A program made the translations under genes and the position numbers. The notes below the pieces were generated by a model. That model was not told the origin of the DNA, made no database searches, and was given only the letters and a program-made list of their open reading frames with translations. Below, one piece after another: positions 20,201-27,666 of a stretch of DNA of 64,000 bases; position 1 is the first letter of the stretch, and each line of letters begins with the position of its first letter. Source of the DNA: JAQIBY01 sp034658655 (GTDB taxonomy: Bacteria > Bacteroidota > Bacteroidia > Bacteroidales > ML635J-15); NCBI GenBank assembly GCA_034658655.1, contig JAYEFQ010000138.1:5061-69060 (forward strand). Direction: 5' to 3'.

Positions 20201-21734
20201 AAGTACATCCAAAATCATCAACTGCTGTAAATAAATAATCAACAGAGCCTTCGGTGGTTGGATTTGCAACGGCATCTCCATTCACATCAGTGGCAATATT
20301 TTCACCTGTCCAATAATTATTTGAATCGTCATACTCATTGGTAAATGACCATAAATCATCAGGGATAATACTAGGATCAAAAATCAACTGCCATGAGAAA
20401 ATATATCCATTATCAATACTTAGGTTATCTAGCACATGAATTGTCCAATCTCCATTGAGGTCACAGCCCACAAGTCCTGAATAATCCTCAACTGGAAGGT
20501 AATCACCAGAAGTCAGTGGCGAGCCACTACTTGGACAATTATTTCCCATGGTTGAACCTGCAGACATTATCCAACAATAATCGTAACCGACACCTGGATT
20601 AGGCCCAGTATCCCCATCGGTTGCTTCACCAAACCATCCGCCACCACAAGCCTGCTCAAACAACATAACCGTCTGTCCACTCGGGCATTCAATCCAAATA
20701 TCAAGGTCGCCCATGTAGGAATGCTCAAGATTCATACAAATTGCAAGCAAATCATCGCCATTATTAAGTGTTTGTCCCGGGTTAAAAACGGTATGATTAA
20801 TACTCGTTGTATATTCAGCACCATTACCATCCGGCAGATAGGTTGTACCAGCAACTTCAGTAGGAATTGGAATATGCCATGTAATTGGGGTTACAAAACC
20901 CTGCCCATTGAGATACACATCTTCTTCAGGGCATACAACCAGTGGGCTCAAATTTGTTCCATCAAAACTTGGTGTCATGGAAACACGAACACGCATTTGT
21001 TCAAAATTTTGATTGTCGCATCCATTATTATCTTCAGCCGTAAGAGTAATAAAATACCCTCCACCATCAACAAAATCGTATGTTAGTTCAGTCATACCGA
21101 GACCGGAAAATGTTTCATTGATATCGCCGTTGGTAACATTCCAAAAGAACTCAACATTTGCATCGTTTTGAACATATTCCGTTCCACTATTGGGGTAAGT
21201 CCCTTCAGCAGTAAATGTTACCTCAGACCCTTGACAAATATCAATCCATACTGAATCTGTATCTGTAAGTGCAGGGTCTGTATCAATGATGTCAACATCA
21301 TAATTTTGACAGCCCATGGCGCAAGAAATATCTGCAGCAAAACCGGGATAAGTAACTGAACCATCTGAGCTAAAAACTAAGGTCAAACAATTTCCAGTAG
21401 AAACAATGGTTTGACCTTGCAAATCGTTTCCATCATAAGTTCCAAGTACAGGATTTGCATTATTAGGTCCATCATATATTGTTAAATCATCAAAATTTGA
21501 TTCAGTATTAAAAGTTGTAAAATCCAACTCAATTGGGCTACCATTAGCTGAACAAATGGTTATTTCATAATTTTCACTGTTTCCATAATCACCAGAGGCT
21601 CCACCTGTATCATAAAGAGTACCTGAACAAGTACTAACCGTTCCGCCATCACTGATTAAATAGGTTTGTGCCTCAGCACTAAACCACATAAAAAACAGTA
21701 GAATTAAAGTTAATATTAGGCTTTTATTTTTCAT
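17208..21734 (-). CDS. Giant multidomain T9SS substrate with CUB, P-domain, PKD and SprB repeats and type B (CHU_C) sorting domain
   Basis: 1508 residues from ATG 21734 (signal KNKSLILTLILLFFMWFSAEAQ); an ATG at 21764 would bury the signal. In order: a CUB-like domain about 25-150 (DDLTIYDGPNNANPVLGTYDG); a PKD-like segment about 190-260; a proprotein-convertase P-domain-like region about 290-470 (LEHSYMGDLDIWIECPSG, LNGDWTIHVLDN); Ig/PKD-like parts; about five SprB repeats (TCFNSDDGEIIVNASGG, DASCYGYDDGRAIVEVVGG); two PKD domains (YLWSFGDNG, YWFFGDGDSSHFENP); and the CHU_C module (FYAPTAFTPNGDGHNDFF to the end). Type B substrates usually depend on a PorP/SprF-like partner. It overlaps the upstream small gene by 11 bp, so the two are probably translated together. 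Confidence 0.9.
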   Translation of the reverse strand: MKNKSLILTLILLFFMWFSAEAQTYLISDGGTVSTCSGTLYDTGGASGDYGNSENYEITICSANGSPIELDFTTFNTESNFDDLTIYDGPNNANPVLGTYDGNDLQGQTIVSTGNCLTLVFSSDGSVTYPGFAADISCAMGCQNYDVDIIDTDPALTDTDSVWIDICQGSEVTFTAEGTYPNSGTEYVQNDANVEFFWNVTNGDINETFSGLGMTELTYDFVDGGGYFITLTAEDNNGCDNQNFEQMRVRVSMTPSFDGTNLSPLVVCPEEDVYLNGQGFVTPITWHIPIPTEVAGTTYLPDGNGAEYTTSINHTVFNPGQTLNNGDDLLAICMNLEHSYMGDLDIWIECPSGQTVMLFEQACGGGWFGEATDGDTGPNPGVGYDYCWIMSAGSTMGNNCPSSGSPLTSGDYLPVEDYSGLVGCDLNGDWTIHVLDNLSIDNGYIFSWQLIFDPSIIPDDLWSFTNEYDDSNNYWTGENIATDVNGDAVANPTTEGSVDYLFTAVDDFGCTYDTTLTVTVLPADDPTCCSQPTANVGPDDAVCSDTYTLSTDLTLPVNTVEWTVVSGPGTADFGGQENSTNPTVTVDTYGVYEFQVREQNLSPSCSDSAVIEISFFQTPTPTFTSTFISCYGDETTLTYEGNASAMANYSWDFDGGTPVGTGQGPIDVTWADAGLHTVSLTVDQDGCVSNDTTVNILTPEELTHSLTTEDDPCFNSCGGWAEVDVQGGTLPYTYSWGASNLNEDLCAGDYGITVTDNNGCETSENFTINEPPELLVNSTSTQDLTCFNSDDGEIIVNASGGTGTLIYAWSDGGSSATRLNMPAGNFGLTITDQNGCSIQEFFTLTQPNELLATISPDQAHCEGQMTTINSTAIGGTEPYIYYWDSGNGFMPDANVLTVSPDTTTTYVLYVEDANGCESPTVSSTLTISPFMYMTLTTQDNRCFQSCDGEAQLHIDGGIPPFNYSWASDGSVNQDLCAGLYTVTVNDLLGCSVDTVFFIDEPTQLVGNVYTRDASCYGYDDGRAIVEVVGGVPGYTYLWPNGSQNDTVNLSAGTHEVTITDSHNCRLNIDAVINEPDELRAQLVGGNRWICKTNTTQLNVQALGGTPYYDFYWSGTDGSDYVIRNPEVTLDTTTTYTVTVVDSHGCSSNSPNIKVNVYPDLEIELVSTSYDSICHGDPAIVEVDVSGGNGGPYSLTLQDGQVVPAPFTVYPSETTNYIITLDDACGSPSVQDSIEIIVMPKPGNSFTSDKVEGCPPLNVKFNEVSEDEGQTYLWSFGDNGFAYVKNPRHFYQEGGQFPVTLTVTSEFGCKNTRTIENMIYVFEKPIADFYTDNNYVSVFDPEVQFFNLSEAADSTYWFFGDGDSSHFENPSHNFTDIGEYEIKLIVESNKGCFDTISKVINVRDEFTFYAPTAFTPNGDGHNDFFMVYGNGIDKNEFNLTIYDRWGELIFESEIYDIDRPMESAWDGTYNGNRAKGDLLLHNGVYYWYVKFKDYTGIWYEKEGIVTLIR

Positions 21735-22158
21735 AATTTCGGCTTTCATTAAAACGTTCAACAAGTTCCTGAGAGGAAATAATTTTCAAAACCTGATTTG
21801 TATTTCCGATGCGATAGTAGGTATCCGCTTTTTGTTGACGGTCATATTGGTAGAGAAACAAATTAAAATTTCCGCCATCAATGGTTTCAAGCATTTTTCC
21901 CTGTGACTTAGTTTGATAATTCATGAAGTACAAGGATTGTAAATTCTGAATTTTACCATCAGGCATATCTATTATTTCAAACCCATTTTGCAATTCGAAA
22001 TTCAACATTTCAATTTTCTGAGGATAATTATCTACCCATTCCTGAATTCGTTCGGATGAGTAGCGAACAGAAAGTCCTTCATTTGGAACCACTGTGTTTT
22101 GAGCAAATGTAGCGCTTCCTGCAATTAAAAATGCTAAACAAAAAAATAAATTTCTCAT
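21724..22158 (-). CDS. Secreted protein of unknown function, translationally coupled to the giant T9SS substrate
   Basis: 144 residues from ATG 22158 with a signal peptide (RNLFFCLAFLIAGSATFAQ); ATGs at 22164 and 22173 are also possible. The mature part is acidic to neutral, with no recognisable domain. SSERIQEWVDNYPQKIEMLNFELQNGF and the C-terminal SSQELVERFNESRNYEK give a helical impression. Its 3' end overlaps the next gene's start by 11 bp, a tight coupling that suggests the two products act together, for example as an export or anchoring partner. That is inference only. Confidence 0.7.
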   Translation of the reverse strand: MRNLFFCLAFLIAGSATFAQNTVVPNEGLSVRYSSERIQEWVDNYPQKIEMLNFELQNGFEIIDMPDGKIQNLQSLYFMNYQTKSQGKMLETIDGGNFNLFLYQYDRQQKADTYYRIGNTNQVLKIISSQELVERFNESRNYEK

Positions 22159-22280
22159 AATCATTTCTATCATATTTCACTTATTTGACGAGTTTTCGCC
22201 AAAAGGGTTGTCTTAATTTTGCGTAAATATAATAAAAAATGTGCAACTAATTGAGAATAAAATAGCATAAGAAAGGGATA

Positions 22281-22302
22281 AAAAAAAGGGAGCAAAGCCC
22301 CC
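22281..22302 (-). terminator. Intrinsic terminator of the exbB-exbD operon
   Basis: On the minus strand GGGGGC-TTT-GCTCCC forms a 6-bp stem with one G-U pair, followed by a run of T residues (forward A-run 22281-22287). It lies 24 bp past the stop codon at 22327. Confidence 0.7.
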
Positions 22303-22326
22303 CTCAATATTTTGATAATAAATTGC

Positions 22327-22806
22327 TTACAAATCAGAAGTTCGTTCTTGCGCTGAGTAATTAATTTTCAGTGCAGATGCTTTTCTAAGTTCTTGCTTAA
22401 TATCCGTGATAATGCCCATTTTTGTATCTTCATGTACTTTCAACGAAGTGGTCATGAAAGGGATTTCAGCTTCATCACGCAATTCACGTTCAGCAATAAT
22501 ATACTCTCTGATATCATTAACATCAGCGAACGCAGAATTTAATTGAATACGTGGTTCAGAACCGTACATTGCTCTAAATGCAGATTTTGGTTTTCCAACA
22601 TAGATATAACTCACTAGTGATTTTTTCTCGAGTTTTTTAATCTCAGTTGCCTCTGGCAAATCGCCAGCGCCAACCTCTACTTTAAGCTCAACCTCTCGCA
22701 TTACCGTGGCTACCATGAAAAAGAAAAGTAACATAAATACAATATCCGGTAATGATGCGGTACTAATACCAGGTGAGCCTTTTTTTCGTTTACGTTCGAA
22801 TGTCAT
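22327..22806 (-). CDS. exbD: ExbD/TolR family biopolymer transport protein (second copy)
   Basis: 159 residues. A short basic N-terminus (TFERKRKKGSPGISTASLPD) precedes one transmembrane helix (IVFMLLFFFMVATVMREVE) with the conserved Asp at its start (LPDIVFML), the proton-path residue in ExbD/TolR. The periplasmic part follows (KLEKKSLVSYIYVGKP, ADVNDIREYIIAER). It works with ExbB in a proton channel that energises TonB-dependent uptake or a Tol-like process. It is the last gene of a four-gene run, 3 bp after the first exbD. Confidence 0.88.
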   Translation of the reverse strand: MTFERKRKKGSPGISTASLPDIVFMLLFFFMVATVMREVELKVEVGAGDLPEATEIKKLEKKSLVSYIYVGKPKSAFRAMYGSEPRIQLNSAFADVNDIREYIIAERELRDEAEIPFMTTSLKVHEDTKMGIITDIKQELRKASALKINYSAQERTSDL

Positions 22807-22809
22807 AAC

Positions 22810-23391
22810 TTAATCTCCTATATTTTTAGGTTCTGCTTCAGACAACCTCTGAGGATGCATTTTCTTAATTGCGTCTTGTTCCTTTTCAGTTAAATCTTCA
22901 AGGGATTTTCCATACTCATCAAATGCCGCATCCTCACGGATTTCGTTATAAGCAGCGACCAGTTCATTTTGTACCTGAATATACTTACCGTAGGAAGTTC
23001 CTCTATCATTTTGCAAGGAAATCACTCCCTTAGATACAGGGAAGGTTCGTCCTAACTCAGTAATATAAGTAGGTTCTTTTACAGGGAGGTCTTCTGAATT
23101 ATTCTTGTTAAGGATAAACTCTTTTGCTTTATCCTTAAGGTCACGAATATTCATGAGGTCGCCTTGTACCAGCAATTGATCATTTCTATTAATCAAGACA
23201 ATAAAGAGATTTCGCACTTTAATATCAACGTCCTCGGGTTTTTCAATTTCCTCATCAGGCATTGGGGGAAGTTTTCTTGATATTCCTGTATCGACATCCA
23301 TAGTGGTTGTTACCAGGAAGAAGATTAGCAGCAGGAAGGCGATATCCGCCATTGAACCTCCGTTTATTTCAGGTGTTTCGCGTCTTGGCAT
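22810..23391 (-). CDS. exbD: ExbD/TolR family biopolymer transport protein (first copy)
   Basis: 193 residues. The N-terminal PRRETPEINGGSMADIAF contains the conserved Asp just before the single transmembrane helix (IAFLLLIFFLVTTTMDVD). The longer periplasmic domain includes VRNLFIVLINRNDQLLVQG and an acidic C-terminus. Two consecutive, diverged ExbD proteins are common in Bacteroidota and probably form heteromeric stalks in one ExbB pentamer. There is a 59-bp gap to the upstream membrane gene. Confidence 0.88.
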   Translation of the reverse strand: MPRRETPEINGGSMADIAFLLLIFFLVTTTMDVDTGISRKLPPMPDEEIEKPEDVDIKVRNLFIVLINRNDQLLVQGDLMNIRDLKDKAKEFILNKNNSEDLPVKEPTYITELGRTFPVSKGVISLQNDRGTSYGKYIQVQNELVAAYNEIREDAAFDEYGKSLEDLTEKEQDAIKKMHPQRLSEAEPKNIGD

Positions 23392-23450
23392 AATTCAAGA
23401 TTTTAAAAAGTCAGGGAATCCGGGTTACACCGAATTCGCCTGAATATTTA

Positions 23451-23960
23451 TTATTTCCAAAGTTTTGACACTTCCATATATACAACTCCCCCGAAAGCAA
23501 GTCCGATAAATAGATACGTCATATAAAGCACAGATCCAATATTTTTTGACATTTTAGCTGTAACTTCAAAACCGAGTTTATCGACATTCATTGCTGGGAT
23601 AACATCACTTGCAAGTACAAATCCGCCAAGGATAACCAATGCCACAATAGCAACGGAGACTAAATTTCGGATCATTCCTTGTTTCGATTCAAGCATTGAC
23701 ATTATAAACCGATAGACTCCGTACAACACAGTGATTGCTCCGACAAAAATGAAGAGAATTACACCCCAATTAAGTACGGTGCCGCTCCAGTTGTTTGCGA
23801 TGCTTTCGACTTCAGCAACTTTCAATTCAGATGAAAGTTTTGATGCAGCATCCAATTGGGTTTGCAGCTCAGGAGCCTGTTTTAGGAAGAATACTCCTAT
23901 CAGTATAACTGAAGCTAATATCAACGCCCAATATACGTATTGAATAATTTTATTTAACAT
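23451..23960 (-). CDS. Small integral membrane protein between exbB and exbD
   Basis: 169 residues with about four hydrophobic helices: YVYWALILASVILIGVFFL, TVLNWGVILFIFVGAITVLY, LVSVAIVALVILGGFVLAS and VLYMTYLFIGLAFGGVVYM. A periplasmic helical segment (APELQTQLDAASKLSSELKV) lies after the first helix. No known catalytic motif is seen. It starts 5 bp after the exbB stop codon, so it is surely co-transcribed and probably belongs to the ExbB/ExbD complex. I do not recognise a named family. Confidence 0.75.
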   Translation of the reverse strand: MLNKIIQYVYWALILASVILIGVFFLKQAPELQTQLDAASKLSSELKVAEVESIANNWSGTVLNWGVILFIFVGAITVLYGVYRFIMSMLESKQGMIRNLVSVAIVALVILGGFVLASDVIPAMNVDKLGFEVTAKMSKNIGSVLYMTYLFIGLAFGGVVYMEVSKLWK

Positions 23961-23965
23961 AATGC

Positions 23966-24808
23966 TTATGCGTTTTTGTTCTTGTATTCAGTTAAAATAT
24001 CAATCAAAGAGATAGATGAATCCTCCATTTGAGTTACAATACTATCAATTTTCGATACAATATAATTATAAAATATCTGGAGTATTACCGCAACAATCAA
24101 ACCAGAAACGGTTGTAATCAATGCCACTTTAATACCACCTGCTACAAGAGACGGGTTAATATCACCGGCAGCTTCAATTGCATCAAAGGCACTAATCATA
24201 CCAATTACCGTACCCATAAACCCAAGCATAGGGGCGATAGCGATAAAGAGGGAAATCCAAGTAAGGTTACGTTCGAGCAAGCTCATTTGAACGGAGCCAT
24301 AGGAAACGACAGATTTTTCAACTACATCAATACCTCCTTCATAACGATCGAGTCCTTGATAAAAAATACTTGCTACAGGACCTCTGGTATTACGACAGAC
24401 ATCTTTTGCAGCTTCGACACCACCTTCTGCCAGTGCGTCTTCAACGTTTCTCAACAGTTTGTCGGTGTTAGTTCCTGCAAGATTCAGATAAATAATGCGT
24501 TCAAAAGCAATTGCAAGACCCAATATTAAAGAGACAAGGACAAATCCCATAAACGCCGGACCACCTTCAATGAATTTAATTTTCAATTGTTGGTGCATGG
24601 GCACTTTTTCTTCTTCTTGTTCTGCAGCATCTTCATCATCAGCAGTTGCCTCTGCAGGCTCTGCCTCTTGATTATCTGCTACTGAATCTTCAACTTGTTC
24701 AGTTGCGTTTTCTTCATCATTTACGGCTTCATCTTGAGCGTAAATTGAGTTTCCAACTCCAAATGTGAGCATTGCTGCTACTGTAAGTAATGCTAATAAC
24801 TTTTTCAT
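23966..24808 (-). CDS. exbB: MotA/TolQ/ExbB family proton channel protein with acidic N-terminal extension
   Basis: 280 residues. A signal-like N-terminus (KKLLALLTVAAMLTFGVGNSIYAQ) is followed by a very acidic linker (about 25-70, rich in Glu, Asp and Ala). Three transmembrane helices of the ExbB/TolQ fold follow: MGFVLVSLILGLAIAFERII, then LTWISLFIAIAPMLGFMGTV with the conserved GTVIGMISAF, then IKVALITTVSGLIVAVILQI. The export-type leader plus acidic periplasmic linker is an extension compared with E. coli ExbB. It is the first gene of the run exbB, membrane protein, exbD, exbD, whose likely job is proton-driven energisation of outer-membrane transport. Confidence 0.88.
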   Translation of the reverse strand: MKKLLALLTVAAMLTFGVGNSIYAQDEAVNDEENATEQVEDSVADNQEAEPAEATADDEDAAEQEEEKVPMHQQLKIKFIEGGPAFMGFVLVSLILGLAIAFERIIYLNLAGTNTDKLLRNVEDALAEGGVEAAKDVCRNTRGPVASIFYQGLDRYEGGIDVVEKSVVSYGSVQMSLLERNLTWISLFIAIAPMLGFMGTVIGMISAFDAIEAAGDINPSLVAGGIKVALITTVSGLIVAVILQIFYNYIVSKIDSIVTQMEDSSISLIDILTEYKNKNA

Positions 24809-24869
24809 GGTTAAAACAACATTTAATGTTAATTATTTTTAAATATTAATAAAATTCTAAAATACATTG

Positions 24870-24957
24870 CGGAGAGAGAGGGATTCGAACCCTCGGTACC
24901 CTTGTGGAGTACACACGCTTTCCAGGCGTGCCAGATAAGCCACTCTTGCACCTCTCC
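24870..24957 (-). tRNA. tRNA-Ser (anticodon GGA)
   Basis: 88 nt on the minus strand. Acceptor GGAGAGG pairs with TCTCTCC (last pair G-U) and is followed by discriminator G. The anticodon loop CTGGAAA has GGA. There is a long variable arm typical of class II tRNAs (GTGTACTCCACAAGGGTACC) and a T arm GAGGGTTCGAATCCCTC. CCA is not encoded. It would read UCC and UCU serine codons. Confidence 0.95.
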
Positions 24958-25122
24958 CATTCGCTAAAATCAATGAACCTTTTATTCTAAATTTTAAGGC
25001 TGCAAATTATAAAAATATTTTCAACATAAAAAATATCTTAGACTAATTTATCAACCAAAACAAATCTTTGCTTTAAAAGCTGGTATTCAAGTATTTTAAA
25101 CAAATTTCAAAACAAGCCTTTG

Positions 25123-25881
25123 TTAAATACCATACAATTTCTGAGCGTTTTCGCTAAAGATTTCATCCAATTCATGCGGTGGAATTTGATAAACCCCAGC
25201 CAATGTCTCTAATATATTTTTGAGATAAGCTGGTTCATTTCGTTTACCACGAAAAGGGTGAGGTGCCAAATAAGGGGCATCTGTTTCTAACACAATATGC
25301 TTAGGATCAATATGTTTAAGAACGTTTCGTAAATTTGTATTTTTAAATGTGACGACTCCGCCAATTCCTAGTTTAAACCCTAAACTAATAACTTCCAAAG
25401 CCTCTGGAACGCTGCCTCCGAAACAATGAAAAACGCCTTTTGGAGTTTCCGACATGTTTTCCAACGCACTAACCACCTCATTGTAAGCGCCTCTCAAATG
25501 AATTGAAACAGGAAGTTTTTTCTCCACAGCCCAATTGCATTGTTGTGTAAAGGCTATTTTTTGTTGTTCAGCAAACTGTTTATCCCAATATAAATCCATT
25601 CCAATTTCTCCAACCGCAATGTATTTTCCTGTGTCAAGCTCCCGCTTAATAATTTCAAGCTGAGATTCAAAATTTGCATTTACTGATGTTGGATGTAAAC
25701 CCATCATCATATATATGGAGTCAGGAAATTGTTTTGCCGTTTCATTCATTGCAAGAATTGAATCCACATCAATATTGGGTAAAAGCATTGCACTGACATT
25801 TTCAGCCTTAGCACGCTGCACTGTTTCCTGCCTGTCGTCATCAAACTCTGACAAATAGATATGTGTATGTGTGTCGATCAT
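25123..25881 (-). CDS. tatD: TatD family metal-dependent deoxyribonuclease
   Basis: 252 residues, full length. The TIM-barrel metallohydrolase signature is complete: IDTHTHIYL (His4, His6), GEIGMDLYWDK (metal-ligand Glu), VSIHLRGA, VFHCFGG and ETDAPYLAPHP (Asp). Family members are Mg-dependent DNases with 3'-5' exonuclease activity implicated in DNA repair and turnover. It is cytosolic. It stands alone between the tRNA-Ser and gdhA, with gaps of about 165 and 250 bp. Confidence 0.9.
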   Translation of the reverse strand: MIDTHTHIYLSEFDDDRQETVQRAKAENVSAMLLPNIDVDSILAMNETAKQFPDSIYMMMGLHPTSVNANFESQLEIIKRELDTGKYIAVGEIGMDLYWDKQFAEQQKIAFTQQCNWAVEKKLPVSIHLRGAYNEVVSALENMSETPKGVFHCFGGSVPEALEVISLGFKLGIGGVVTFKNTNLRNVLKHIDPKHIVLETDAPYLAPHPFRGKRNEPAYLKNILETLAGVYQIPPHELDEIFSENAQKLYGI

Positions 25882-26066
25882 ATTATTATCACTTATAACT
25901 AATTTTAAAATAAATTATTGTGCAAAACTATCATTGATACGAGTATGAAAAGTAGAGAGTTTATAAATTTCTTAAAGTTAAAAGATTAACCACTAATAAT
26001 AATTAATATAACTTTTAAACTTTTTTTATGATGTGGGCTAACTGTCGCCAAAACAAGCGATACCAA

Positions 26067-26095
26067 AAAAGGCTGCCCAATTCGGACAGCCTTTT
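26067..26095 (-). terminator. Intrinsic terminator of gdhA
   Basis: On the minus strand AAAAGGCTGTCC-GAATT-GGGCAGCCTTTT forms a 12-bp stem (one U-G pair) followed by a T run. The G-U pair is only allowed in minus-strand RNA, which assigns it to gdhA. The stem core is nearly the same as the terminator at 38201-38228. Confidence 0.85.
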
Positions 26096-26106
26096 AAAAA
26101 GTCTTT

Positions 26107-26138
26107 CAATTTGTTTATTAAACAATTTGTTTATTAAA
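26107..26138. repeat. Tandem duplication covering the gdhA stop codon
   Basis: CAATTTGTTTATTAAA occurs twice back to back (26107-26122 and 26123-26138). Each unit carries TTTAATAAAC on the minus strand, so the gdhA stop codon (TAA at 26134-26136) is duplicated 16 bp downstream. Confidence 0.85.
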
Positions 26139-27480
26139 CAACTCCTTGAGCGATCATTGCATCAGCAACTTTTACAAAGCCACCAATGTTAGCACCTTTT
26201 ACATAGTCAACATGACCATCAGCTTCGGTACCATATTTAACACAAGTATCATGGATATCACCCATAATTTGTTGCAATTTAGCGTCAACTTCTTCGAAAG
26301 TCCAGTTGTAACGCATTGAGTTTTGAGACATTTCTAAACCAGAAACAGCAACACCACCGGCATTAGCAGCTTTACCCGGAGCAAATAACACTTTTGCTTC
26401 TTGGAATACAGCAACTGCTTCAGGAGTACAAGGCATGTTTGCACCTTCTGTTAAAACGATAAGTCCATTAGCTACAAGCGCTTTAGCATCATCTTCATTC
26501 AATTCATTTTGAGTTGCACAAGGCAAAGCAATGTCAACTTTTTGTTCCCATGAACGTTTGCCTGGGAAGAAAGTGGCAGAAGCAAATCGTTCAGCATAAG
26601 GCGCAATGATATCTTGATTTGATGCACGAAGTTCGAGCATATAATCGAATTTCTCTTGTGTATTGATTCCTTCTGGGTCATATACATAACCATCAGGACC
26701 TGATAAAGTAACCACTTTACCACCAAATTCAGTAACTTTTTGTACAGCTCCCCAAGAAACATTACCAAAACCAGAAATAGCAACAGTTTTACCTTTAAAA
26801 CTTTCACCTTTTACTTTAAGCATATTTTTAGCAAAGTAAACGGCTCCAAAACCTGTAGCTTCAGGGCGAGCAAGTGATCCACCCCATTCTCTACCTTTTC
26901 CAGTAAATACACCAGTAAATTCGTTTCTCAATCGTTTATATTGACCAAACATGAAACCAATTTCACGACCACCAACACCAATATCACCGGCAGGAACGTC
27001 AGTATTTGGACCAATGTGGCGGAAAAGCTCACTGATCAAGCTTTGACAAAAACGCATAATTTCACCGTCTGATTTTCCTTTAGGATTAAAATCAGAACCA
27101 CCTTTACCGCCACCCATTGGAAGTGTAGTCAATGAATTTTTAAAAACCTGTTCAAAACCCAAAAATTTCAAGATTGAAAGAGTAACACTTGGGTGAAAGC
27201 GCATACCACCTTTGTAAGGGCCAATTGCTGAGTTAAACTCAATACGGTATCCACGGTTAACATGAATTTCTCCTTTATCATCAACCCAAGGAACACGAAA
27301 CATCATAGTACGTTCCGGCTCAACGATACGGTCAAGAATTTTAGCATCCTCATATTTCGGATTTTCTTGGATAAAAGGAATAAGAGTTTCAGCCACTTCG
27401 TGAACTGCTTGGATAAATTCAGGCTGTGCAGGGTTTACTGCAGCCACTTTGTCCATAAAAGCTTTGATTTTTGTTTCCAT
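26134..27480 (-). CDS. gdhA: Glutamate dehydrogenase (hexameric, probably NADP-dependent)
   Basis: 448 residues, the standard length for class I hexameric GDH. The glutamate site is visible in GPYKGGMRFHPSV and PMGGGKGGSDFNPKGKS (the catalytic lysine region), and PAGDIGVGGREIG contains the catalytic Asp. The Rossmann fold is ISGFGNVSWGAVQKV. It interconverts 2-oxoglutarate plus ammonium and glutamate, and is probably the ammonium-assimilating enzyme. It has its own promoter (27530-27562) and terminator (26067-26095), so it is monocistronic. Confidence 0.93.
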   Translation of the reverse strand: METKIKAFMDKVAAVNPAQPEFIQAVHEVAETLIPFIQENPKYEDAKILDRIVEPERTMMFRVPWVDDKGEIHVNRGYRIEFNSAIGPYKGGMRFHPSVTLSILKFLGFEQVFKNSLTTLPMGGGKGGSDFNPKGKSDGEIMRFCQSLISELFRHIGPNTDVPAGDIGVGGREIGFMFGQYKRLRNEFTGVFTGKGREWGGSLARPEATGFGAVYFAKNMLKVKGESFKGKTVAISGFGNVSWGAVQKVTEFGGKVVTLSGPDGYVYDPEGINTQEKFDYMLELRASNQDIIAPYAERFASATFFPGKRSWEQKVDIALPCATQNELNEDDAKALVANGLIVLTEGANMPCTPEAVAVFQEAKVLFAPGKAANAGGVAVSGLEMSQNSMRYNWTFEEVDAKLQQIMGDIHDTCVKYGTEADGHVDYVKGANIGGFVKVADAMIAQGVV

Positions 27481-27529
27481 ACTGATTAATTATTTAAAAA
27501 ATTGTATTTAAGTATTTAAATATTTATTA

Positions 27530-27562
27530 CAAAGTTATGTTTATTTTTTTAATCCCCTCAAG
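27530..27562 (-). promoter_or_regulatory. Bacteroidota-type promoter of gdhA
   Basis: On the minus strand CTTG, 21 nt, TAACTTTG. The -7 box is an exact TAnnTTTG and the -33 box matches TTTG at three of four bases at the right spacing. It leaves a 5' leader of about 45 nt before the ATG at 27480. Confidence 0.55.
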
Positions 27563-27666
27563 TTTTTGTGTTTTTTTACGATTACCAACACACCCCTTCA
27601 ACCCTATATGTCAATAGGATAAGTCAATACAAATTGTGTTTAATAACATTTTATGATAAAAATCAA

